Assembly (NCBI GenBank): GCA_013299105.1
Contig: JAAFJY010000005.1
Coordinates: 246,904-310,903 of the forward strand
Origin: Chitinophagales bacterium
Lineage (GTDB): Bacteria; Bacteroidota; Bacteroidia; Chitinophagales; Saprospiraceae
Direction: 5' to 3'
Length of the DNA stretch: 64,000 nt
The translations under genes and the position numbers were made by a program. The notes below the pieces were generated by a model. The model searched no databases, was not told where the DNA came from, and was given only the letters and a program-made list of their open reading frames with translations. Within the stretch, counting starts at the first letter, position 1. Every line of letters begins with the position of its first letter. This document shows, in pieces, positions 15,733 to 23,269 of the stretch.

Positions 15733-16950
15733 TTAGTTTTTATTATCTTTTTCTTCTGGTCCTCCCACAATGGCTTTGCCTACTTTAGGCAAATGAAATA
15801 TTGTTGAATTAGGCATTTGCTCATTTGCCGTATCTAATACTTTATTCAAATTTCTTACTAATTTGCCTTTTGATTTAGGACTCATTCTTGCAATAAAAGA
15901 ACCCTTCATCGCTTTATTGAAACTGCCCATATTCATTTTATTGAAGAATTTTGCAGCTTTGTACATAGCCGATTTTGCACTTAATGCTTTGAGTTGAGGA
16001 ATTATTAAAGCCGCCACACCAGCTACATCTTCCCCTTTCTCAGAGCCTAAAATTCCATCTCCATTCATATGCCTTATATCTGTATCCAAAGGGTTCATAT
16101 TCTGAAGAAATACCCAAAGAGGGTCAGCAGTGTCATAAATTAAACCACCAGCAATACCCGCATCTTTTACACCCCCCATGAAATTCATAATTTGCCTAGA
16201 ATTAGAAGGATTTACAGGTCCAAGTGTTCCTTGACTTGCTAGAGATGCCTTTTCAGCATCAAATGGAGCTTGATACCCTTTTGGTGATTCTCCTGTGATG
16301 AGTGCGATTTGAACTATTTCTCCATCTTCTCCCTGATAGTAAGCACTACCTGCATTTTTGTCGTGAATCTCGTATCTAGTTGTCCCATCTTCTGTAGTTT
16401 TTACAATTTCACCATCGATATTATGCTCTCTCCGGTATCTCCTGGCTTCTTTTTTGTTCTCAAACAGGCCAAAAAGATCATTGTAGATGAGTGGATTATT
16501 AAACCCATATCTGTAAGGAGTCCAATCGTGAGCGACATCAGCCAATAAATCCACCCCATTCCATCTCCCCACGCTCGCATCATACCACCGCGCCCCATAG
16601 TCACTCCAGTTCAAGCTAAAGTCTTCATTCAGCTCTTTCCCCGTATACTGATAGGCATTTTCCGTACCCGACTGGGCTATCCAGCTGCCCCGCATCTCCA
16701 TGCCAAAGGGGTAGTAGTGGTTTTCTTGCAGTACTTGGATGGCCGTACCATTGGCCGCAAAGGAGACCCGGCTGTTGCCCAGGTGGTCTTTGAGCGTGTA
16801 TTCGTAGCGGAAGGTGGCCCCGTTTGGCGTGAGGCGGCCCTCGGCGTGGTAAATGCCCTCCAGGTTGGCACCCGTGTACTCAATGCCCCCCACATAGCGC
16901 TTGTGAATACTGAGGGTAAGGCCCGTGAAGACTTGTTTTTCTAAATTCAT
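15733..16950 (-). CDS. RHS core fragment with unclassified tip (cassette iii)
   Basis: 405 residues. The core ends with YDASVGRWNGVDLLADVAHDWTPYRYGFNNPLIYNDLFG at about residue 155. The tip is different from all others here. It begins with charged KKEARRYRREHNIDGE, has a glycine-rich hydrophobic part (MNFMGGVKDAGIAGGLIYDTADPLW), a VAGVAALIIPQLKALSAKSA helix and a basic C-terminus (IARMSPKSKGKLVRNLNKVLDTANEQMPNSTIFHLPKVGKAI). No catalytic motif was recognised; the hydrophobic stretches would suit membrane entry. The core copy is cut at about 16957, earlier than in other cassettes. Confidence 0.78.
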   Translation of the reverse strand: MNLEKQVFTGLTLSIHKRYVGGIEYTGANLEGIYHAEGRLTPNGATFRYEYTLKDHLGNSRVSFAANGTAIQVLQENHYYPFGMEMRGSWIAQSGTENAYQYTGKELNEDFSLNWSDYGARWYDASVGRWNGVDLLADVAHDWTPYRYGFNNPLIYNDLFGLFENKKEARRYRREHNIDGEIVKTTEDGTTRYEIHDKNAGSAYYQGEDGEIVQIALITGESPKGYQAPFDAEKASLASQGTLGPVNPSNSRQIMNFMGGVKDAGIAGGLIYDTADPLWVFLQNMNPLDTDIRHMNGDGILGSEKGEDVAGVAALIIPQLKALSAKSAMYKAAKFFNKMNMGSFNKAMKGSFIARMSPKSKGKLVRNLNKVLDTANEQMPNSTIFHLPKVGKAIVGGPEEKDNKN

Positions 16951-17000
16951 GCCGCCTGCAATAGAATTTTAGTACATTAAATTGGGTATTCGTATAACAA

Positions 17001-17381
17001 TCAAGGAAACGTAATCGAGTTCACCTTTTTGGTCGCAGCATCCACATGGATGGACATGCTGCGCGGCACTCTTGTACTATTGACACAAATATTCTCTTCA
17101 AATGAAACATAACGATAAATTTTCGTCTTGTTGTTTTCTTTGTATAGAATACTATCCGCACGTCCAAAGTATTTTACAATGTCTTTTTCCCGTTTTATGC
17201 TCTCATCCAGACAGCGGGTATCTGCAAAGTACAGAAAAAGGGACTCCCGATAGCAATTTCTGGACTCTTTGTCTACCCACATTTTCCGCACTACTTTGCT
17301 GGTGGCTCGATACTGAGTGGGGATGACGCAGGAGCAAACCACCCAGCTAACTAGGATTAATGTGCCGATTCTCATATTCAT
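17001..17381 (-). CDS. Lipoprotein with BamE-like domain, candidate immunity
   Basis: 126 residues with a lipoprotein signal (LILVSWVVCSCVIP). The domain includes DESIKREKDIVKYFGRADSILYKENNKTKIYRYVSF, which resembles the SmpA/BamE pattern (helix, then LG.PD...., then a strand). It is a paralogue of the gene directly upstream, whose stop codon abuts this start. Duplicated immunity genes behind a single tip are common in polymorphic toxin loci. The role is inferred from position after RHS cassette iv. Confidence 0.6.
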   Translation of the reverse strand: MNMRIGTLILVSWVVCSCVIPTQYRATSKVVRKMWVDKESRNCYRESLFLYFADTRCLDESIKREKDIVKYFGRADSILYKENNKTKIYRYVSFEENICVNSTRVPRSMSIHVDAATKKVNSITFP

Positions 17382-17789
17382 CTAATGTACAGCTAGGTGA
17401 ATTTCAATCTCTTCTTTTGGTTTTTTGTAAACATAAACATCAAACCATACAAGACGATACTCAACACGATCAGGATCAGTGCATCCCCTACCCGCATGTG
17501 TAAAATACTCATAAATTATCAAATTATCATTAGGGTGATGTAAAATTGTATCTGGTTTCCCTAGGTATTTTACAATATCCTTTTCTCTTTTGATTTTACT
17601 GTCTAGGTGCTTTGAGGTAATAAAATACCACCCCATTGATAAGCGATACTGATTTTCCCCACAAGGGTCACTGGTCCACATGTCTCTAGCCAATTTATAG
17701 GTTGCTTTGTATTTGGAGGAGATGATACAGCTACTTGTTATACTCATCGTAGAAATTACGATCAAGAGCATCAACACATTTGCTTTCAT
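17382..17789 (-). CDS. Lipoprotein with BamE-like domain, candidate immunity for cassette iv
   Basis: 135 residues with a lipoprotein signal (MLLIVISTMSITSSCIIS). It shares SKHLDSKIKREKDIVKYLGKPDTIL with its neighbour at 17001-17381, again like the BamE/SmpA fold. The start at 17789 was preferred because it puts the lipobox in place and lies one base after the stop of the cassette iv protein. Anchoring in the cell envelope matches a protease tip that would act outside the cytoplasm. There is no known relative to confirm function. Confidence 0.62.
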   Translation of the reverse strand: MKANVLMLLIVISTMSITSSCIISSKYKATYKLARDMWTSDPCGENQYRLSMGWYFITSKHLDSKIKREKDIVKYLGKPDTILHHPNDNLIIYEYFTHAGRGCTDPDRVEYRLVWFDVYVYKKPKEEIEIHLAVH

Positions 17790-17790
17790 C

Positions 17791-19383
17791 TTATCTATTT
17801 CTACGAGTGACCTTGCCTTCTGCATTGTAAATTGCATTGTTAATACCCCCAAATGTCCAATATCCATCTCTCGTCTGACCGGATCGATATATTCTCGCGA
17901 CATCAGTTTGGAGCACTACTCTTCTACATAGGTTAAGCTCATTATCTACTCTCCTTCCTCGTTCCGTATCAATTACCTTTGGGGCTTCTTTTGCATTTGG
18001 ATTATTTGTATATTGTAGGTCAACACGATTTCGAACTGTTGCCATAATACCTGGCTGCCCTTCAATTTTTGACCAATCTAATGTATGCTCCCAAATACCC
18101 AATCCATGTCCAAATTCATGTGCAGCAGAAGTGAGGTTTGCCAATTGAGACGGGGATAAGAACATCGAGTTCCCACCAGATATACTTGCCGGATCGGTCA
18201 TCGGAGGGCCCGTATATCCCTCTTCAATTCGAGCAAAATTTATTGAAAAGTCTTTTTGCGAATCATTTTTTTGTGCATAAATTCCCGCATCTCTCTCTGA
18301 AACATATTGCGCTGTGACCTTAAATTGCACCCTATACTTCACCCCCTCAACTTCACGTACACCATTTGCTTCATTCCAAAGCGTCTCAATTTGATGGGCT
18401 AATTCTCTAGCATGATTGGGTGTTGCTCCACTGCCGTAAACATAAAAATGTGAGTGTATGGTGATTGTAAAAGATTTTACCCCATTTTTATCCGTAGACG
18501 AAGTGATACTAATCACCACACCAGAATTGCCATCAGGATCAACGGTATTCAATGGGTTATTATAAACGTAGTTGTACGGAGTCCAGTTGGAGAATTTCTC
18601 AGCTACCTGATCCACCCCATTCCATCTCCCCAAGCTCGCATCATACCACCGCGCCCCATAATCACTCCAGTTCAAACTGAAATCTTCGTTCAGCTCCTTG
18701 CCCGTGTATTGGTAAGCATTCTCGGTACCCGATTGGGCTACCCAGCTACCCCGCATCTCCATGCCAAAGGGGTAATAGTGGTTCTCTTGCAGCACTTGCA
18801 TGGCCGATCCATTGGCCGCAAAGGACACCCGGCTGTTGCCCAGGTGGTCTTTGAGCGTGTATTCGTAGCGGAAGGTGGCCCCATTGGGCGTGAGGCGACC
18901 CTCGGCGTAGTAAATGCCCTCCAGGTTGGCTCCCGTGTACTCAATGCCCCCCACATAGCGCTTGTGAATACTAAGGGTAAGGCCCGTGAAGACTTGTTTT
19001 TCTAGTTTCATGCCGCCTGCGTCATATCCGATTTCGATCCTATTATTCGGATTTACGCTCGTAAAAGTAAAAACGTCGGGCAGGTTGAGGGCATTGTAGG
19101 CCAGGGTCATTTGTTTTTGGCTGTCGGTGATGAGGTTGCCTGCGTTGTCGTAGGTGTAGCTGACGGCCGTAGTCGAACTTTGCACAAAGCCGAATGCACG
19201 GTTGGCGGCGGTAGTTGCGTCATTTACGCTGGTCAGGCGGTTGGGGTTGTTGGCATCGTAGGTGTAGCTCAGGTTGTCGATTTGGGTATAGGTCGAGCCC
19301 GTGGTCAGGCCATTGCGCTGGTATTGGGTGATGTTGCCGTTGAGGTCATAGTTGATCAGCGGCTCGCTGTAGCGGTTGTTCAC
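17791..19383 (-). CDS. RHS core fragment with metalloprotease tip (cassette iv, longest core)
   Basis: 530 residues. The core, about residues 1-290, includes several YD repeats (YDLNGNITQYQRNG, YTYDANNPNRLTSVND, YTYDNAGNLITDSQ) and ends with YDASLGRWNGVDQVAEKFSNWTPYNYVYNNPLNTVDPDG. The tip has AAHEFGHGLGIWEH near residue 445: HExxHxxGxx followed by EH, so the third ligand may be Glu or a His shifted by one, and GIMATV could be a Met-turn. The frame opens at a GTG inside the core. Upstream core residues (RLRSATFWERSTGTPTV) are in frame, but a shift near 19438 separates them from SSTYTYLQS. It is therefore a truncated, silent cassette. Confidence 0.85.
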   Translation of the reverse strand: MNNRYSEPLINYDLNGNITQYQRNGLTTGSTYTQIDNLSYTYDANNPNRLTSVNDATTAANRAFGFVQSSTTAVSYTYDNAGNLITDSQKQMTLAYNALNLPDVFTFTSVNPNNRIEIGYDAGGMKLEKQVFTGLTLSIHKRYVGGIEYTGANLEGIYYAEGRLTPNGATFRYEYTLKDHLGNSRVSFAANGSAMQVLQENHYYPFGMEMRGSWVAQSGTENAYQYTGKELNEDFSLNWSDYGARWYDASLGRWNGVDQVAEKFSNWTPYNYVYNNPLNTVDPDGNSGVVISITSSTDKNGVKSFTITIHSHFYVYGSGATPNHARELAHQIETLWNEANGVREVEGVKYRVQFKVTAQYVSERDAGIYAQKNDSQKDFSINFARIEEGYTGPPMTDPASISGGNSMFLSPSQLANLTSAAHEFGHGLGIWEHTLDWSKIEGQPGIMATVRNRVDLQYTNNPNAKEAPKVIDTERGRRVDNELNLCRRVVLQTDVARIYRSGQTRDGYWTFGGINNAIYNAEGKVTRRNR

Positions 19384-19581
19384 AGTAGGCGTACCCGTAG
19401 AGCGCTCCCAGAAAGTGGCGCTGCGCAGGCGATTATGGATTGCAAGTAGGTGTAGGTAGAGCTGGGGGTGGGCAAGGGGTACTGCCTAAGTTCCAGCTCG
19501 CGCCGCTCAGTACTTCTCGTATTAATGAATCCCCCTTCTTCAAACGATATCCCCCAACCCGAATCAGCAAGTTTAATTTTG
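19384..19581 (-). pseudogene. Frameshifted upstream remainder of the RHS core
   Basis: The minus strand reads ...FEEGGFINTRSTERREL, ELRQYPLPTPSSTYTYLQS and then, after a one-base shift near 19438, NRLRSATFWERSTGTPTV leading into cassette iv. An in-frame stop precedes it at about 19582. The large N-terminal part of an RHS protein is absent, so nothing in this array encodes a complete RHS toxin. Confidence 0.7.
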
Positions 19582-19611
19582 GCTCGTTACGTATTGTTAG
19601 CTAGCCTCTCC

Positions 19612-20085
19612 CTATTCCTCCAACAAAATCGGCAAACGACTCGTTTGCTTGATCTCTGCCATTACAAATGAACTTTCGATGGCCGTGATGCCGCTCAATT
19701 TAGAGAGTTTGTTGACCACAAAATCGTGGTAAGCCTTGATGTCGCCCACCACAATTTTGAGTTGGTAATCTGCGGTTCCCGCCAAGTGATGGCATTCCAA
19801 TACCTCCAAAAAACCGTGAATGCAGCGCTCAAATTCTTCCCTAGCTTGACGTGATTTTTCATTGATGGTCAGGCGGCAAAAAGCAGTTAGGCCAAAATCA
19901 AGCTTGTCAGCGTCCAATAAAGCCACATAACGCTTGATGTACCCCTCGTCTTCCAGTCGCCGGATGCGCTCATACACCGGGGTGGTCGTCATGTGCAAAT
20001 GGCTTGCTACTTCCTTGATGGTGTGCTTGGAGTCGAGTTGCAGCAAATTCAGGATGCGTAAATCAATTTGGTCTAAGCCTTTCAT
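19612..20085 (-). CDS. Lrp/AsnC-family transcriptional regulator
   Basis: 157 residues: an N-terminal winged helix-turn-helix (DQIDLRILNLLQLDSKHTIKEVA ... TTTPVYERIRRLEDEGYI) and a C-terminal RAM/AsnC effector domain (HHLAGTADYQLKIVVGDIKAYHDFVVNKLSKLSGI). Members form octamers, bind amino acids and regulate amino acid metabolism genes. The start MKGLDQIDLRIL is the family-typical one; a Met 27 residues upstream is not supported by homology. It stands just upstream (in minus-strand sense) of the silent RHS array. Its targets are unknown. Confidence 0.92.
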   Translation of the reverse strand: MKGLDQIDLRILNLLQLDSKHTIKEVASHLHMTTTPVYERIRRLEDEGYIKRYVALLDADKLDFGLTAFCRLTINEKSRQAREEFERCIHGFLEVLECHHLAGTADYQLKIVVGDIKAYHDFVVNKLSKLSGITAIESSFVMAEIKQTSRLPILLEE

Positions 20086-20376
20086 GGTGAAAACATGCGC
20101 TAAATACTGGCAATATTGCCTTGCAGTTTGAGGCAGGACTGCTACTCCCAAGCGGATCATCAGCAAGGGGTGAAAAATGTCTTTTAAACAATAATTTTAC
20201 ATTTAAATCATAGCTTTATCGGCTGAAAAATAGGAAAAGAATCTATTTCAAGCAATTTTTTTATGCTTTTAGACAAAGCCCAGCCTCTGGATCGGTACAA
20301 AATCTGAGCTTTTTTCTGCAAAAACGACCCTGAGCGCCTGATTAACTGCCCATCTCTATTTATCTTGCCGCTTACA

Positions 20377-23079
20377 ATGTATGAAACAATGACCATCACC
20401 TTTCAAATTAACTACCAAACCGTCTGGGGACAACAACTGCTGGTTTGTGGAAACCTGCCTGAATTGGGCCAGGATGACCCTAATCGTGCCCCCCTGATGA
20501 CCCACATTGGCGGTGGATTTTGGCGCTTGAGCATCCCCTTTAAAAAATTGCCTGCCCAGCTGAGTTATCGCTACTATGTCAGCCACGAAAATGACCTCCC
20601 AAGCTTGGTGGAAGCAAGCAACCGACAAATCAGGCTTTCGCGCAACGTAGGTGAAAACTGCTTCCTACTCGACAGCTGGCGCGATGCCGAGCACCCCGAT
20701 AATCCATTTTACACGGCCGCGTTTGAAGAGGTGGTGTTCAAGCCTAATCAGAAATTCAAAAGCAATGGCAGCGCTGGCAAAAGTGATGCGTTCACAGTCA
20801 ACTTTAACTTGCGTGACGTACAGTCCCCCCAACAGTGGCAATTGGCAGTTTTGGGCAGTATCCCTGAGTTGGGTGGTTGGGATTATGCACGACCCTTGTT
20901 GTTGGGCAATGCTGAATTCCCGATTTGGCAGGGTGAGATTAGTTTGGCGGCCAAAAAAGGCTTTGAATACAAATATGGCTGGTACGATCCAGCACTGAAA
21001 CGGGTAGTCGAATTAGAAGCTGGTCCCAACCGCAAATGCGATGGTGCCCCAATTGGGCCAAACAGCAGCGCCATCATCCTCAACGATGAAAACTATGTCC
21101 GCCCTCGTGGCCCCTGGAAAGGTGCCGGGGTAGCAATCCCGGTTTTTGCCCTGCGCAGTGAAAAAAGCCTGGGTGTAGGTGAGTTTACTGACCTGAAAAA
21201 AATGGTGGACTGGGCCAAGCAAACTGGCCTGAGCATGGTCCAGGTTTTGCCCGTCAACGATACTGTAGCGAGTCATACTTGGGTGGATTCCTACCCTTAT
21301 GCGGCCATTTCAGTGTTTGCCTTGCATCCCCTCTTCCTGAATGTGGAGACCCTCGCCGGGGTGGACACTAAAAAAATCAACAGCGAGCGCAAAAAACTCA
21401 ATGCCCTCGATAAAGTAGAGTATGAAGCCGTGATGAAGCTCAAAATGAGCCTGGCCCGCGCTGCTTTTGACCGCGATGAAAAGTTTTTGGAAGACCCTAA
21501 ATTCCAGGCCTTTTTAGCCGAAAACAAGCATTGGTTAGAACCTTACGCCCTGTTTTGTTATTTGCGTGACGCCCAAAAAACGGTGGAGTTTGCGAAATGG
21601 GGCGAATACGCAGTGTATTCTGAAGCCCTGCTGAAGAAAATGCTCGCACCCAAGTCCAAAGCTTACCGCGACATTTGTTTTCACCTGTACTTGCAATACC
21701 ACCTTGATACCCAATTGCGCGAGGCTGCTGATTACGCCCGCAACCAGGGCATTGTGCTCAAAGGCGATTTGCCCATCGGCATTTATCGGCACAGCGCCGA
21801 CGCCTGGGTGGCTCCACAACTGTACAACATGAACGGCCAGGCGGGTGCGCCACCCGATCCGTTCTCAGATACGGGCCAAAACTGGGGTTTTCCGACCTAC
21901 AACTGGGAGGAAATGGCCAAAGACGGCTACGCTTGGTGGCGGCAGCGCATGACCCACTTGTCGCGCTATTTCACGGCTTATCGCATTGACCACATCCTGG
22001 GCTTTTTCCGCATTTGGCAAATTCCACTCGAAGCGGTGGAAGGGACCCTAGGCTTTTTCAACCCCGCCATCCCCATTTCGCGTCAGGAGTTGATCAGCCG
22101 GGGGATTCGGTATGACCACGCCCGTTTTTGCCAGCCTTACGTGACCGAACAAGACCTCGTGGAGCATTTTGGCGAAGAAGCCGCTGGGGTAAAAGCGGAG
22201 ATGTTGACCCAAATGGGAGAGCAGAACTATGCCTTCCAACCCGCCTTTGATACCCAACGCAAAGTAGAAGCATATTTTCAGGACCCCCAAAATGCGACCA
22301 AGGTTCACCTGCGCCAAGGCTTGTACACCCTGATCGGCAACGTACTGCTGCTCGAAGTACCCGGCAGCAATGGCGAGGCTTTCCATCCCCGGATCGAAAT
22401 GTCGAAAACCCGCTCGTACCAGCGCTTGCCTTACGACCAGCAACAAAAACTGCAAGACCTGTACCTCGATTATTTCTATCGCCGCCAGGAAGATTTTTGG
22501 CGCGAACAGGCCATGCAAAAACTGCCCGCCCTCAAAGCAGCTACCAAAATGCTGATCTGTGGCGAAGACCTGGGCATGGTTCCCGCCTGCGTACCCGGCG
22601 TAATGCGCGAGATGGGCATCCTCACCCTGGAAATCCAGCGCATGTCGAAAAATCCGGCCACCGAATTCTTACAGGAGCAGGACATTCCCTACCACTCGGT
22701 AGCCAGCCCTTCAACCCACGACATGGCCCCCACCCGCGCCTGGTGGGAAGAATCAGAACGCGCCCAAATGCAACGTTTTTATTACAACGAACTACACTAC
22801 GCGGGTGAAGTGCCTTACTTCTGCGAGCCCTTTGTAGCCAAAGCCATCGTGGAGCAGCACCTGCGTTGGCCCAGCATGTGGACGGTGTTCCCGCTGCAAG
22901 ACTTGCTGGCAATGGATGGCAAACTGCGTCACCCCGATCCATTTGAAGAGCGGATCAACGTACCTGCCATCATTCCGTATTACTGGCGCTACCGCATGCA
23001 CCTGAGCCTGGAGGAATTGCAAGGGGCTACGGATTTCAATTTGTTGTTGAAGCAGTTGTTGTTCAGCAGCGGAAGATGA
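20377..23079 (+). CDS. malQ: 4-alpha-glucanotransferase (GH77) with two starch-binding domains
   Basis: About 900 residues. Two N-terminal CBM20 starch-binding modules (about 5-110 with VWGQQLLVCGNLPELG, and 130-245 with LAVLGSIPELGGWD) precede a GH77 catalytic domain beginning GAGVAIPVFALRSEKSLGVGEF. The nucleophile region is YRIDHILGFFRIWQIP, the acid/base ICGEDLGMVP, and the third acid lies in STHDMAPTRAWWE. It transfers alpha-1,4-glucan chains in maltodextrin and glycogen metabolism. The tandem CBM20 layout resembles the plant cytosolic DPE2-type enzymes, which also occur in bacteria. The start could be 20377 or 20389. A hairpin terminator follows at 23131. Confidence 0.93.
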   Translation: MYETMTITFQINYQTVWGQQLLVCGNLPELGQDDPNRAPLMTHIGGGFWRLSIPFKKLPAQLSYRYYVSHENDLPSLVEASNRQIRLSRNVGENCFLLDSWRDAEHPDNPFYTAAFEEVVFKPNQKFKSNGSAGKSDAFTVNFNLRDVQSPQQWQLAVLGSIPELGGWDYARPLLLGNAEFPIWQGEISLAAKKGFEYKYGWYDPALKRVVELEAGPNRKCDGAPIGPNSSAIILNDENYVRPRGPWKGAGVAIPVFALRSEKSLGVGEFTDLKKMVDWAKQTGLSMVQVLPVNDTVASHTWVDSYPYAAISVFALHPLFLNVETLAGVDTKKINSERKKLNALDKVEYEAVMKLKMSLARAAFDRDEKFLEDPKFQAFLAENKHWLEPYALFCYLRDAQKTVEFAKWGEYAVYSEALLKKMLAPKSKAYRDICFHLYLQYHLDTQLREAADYARNQGIVLKGDLPIGIYRHSADAWVAPQLYNMNGQAGAPPDPFSDTGQNWGFPTYNWEEMAKDGYAWWRQRMTHLSRYFTAYRIDHILGFFRIWQIPLEAVEGTLGFFNPAIPISRQELISRGIRYDHARFCQPYVTEQDLVEHFGEEAAGVKAEMLTQMGEQNYAFQPAFDTQRKVEAYFQDPQNATKVHLRQGLYTLIGNVLLLEVPGSNGEAFHPRIEMSKTRSYQRLPYDQQQKLQDLYLDYFYRRQEDFWREQAMQKLPALKAATKMLICGEDLGMVPACVPGVMREMGILTLEIQRMSKNPATEFLQEQDIPYHSVASPSTHDMAPTRAWWEESERAQMQRFYYNELHYAGEVPYFCEPFVAKAIVEQHLRWPSMWTVFPLQDLLAMDGKLRHPDPFEERINVPAIIPYYWRYRMHLSLEELQGATDFNLLLKQLLFSSGR

Positions 23080-23130
23080 AATTAGTTTAAATGTTGAAGG
23101 GTTGAAGAGTTGAAAAGAGGGGCTCCGAAA

Positions 23131-23172
23131 ACAGTGACCGTGTTTTGTGTAAAAAATACGGTCGCTGTTTTT
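23131..23172 (+). terminator. Rho-independent terminator after malQ
   Basis: Arms ACAGTGACCGT (23131-23141) and ACGGTCGCTGT (23158-23168), one mismatch, are followed by a T-run. It lies 52 bases after the stop codon, just past a GTTGAA simple repeat. Confidence 0.8.
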
Positions 23173-23269
23173 TAGCATCATTTACTTGTTTTTGATTAAC
23201 TTGGCATGAAAGAACCCACATCAAAAGCTGTAACAACTAACCATTAACAACTAACCATTAATCATTAAC

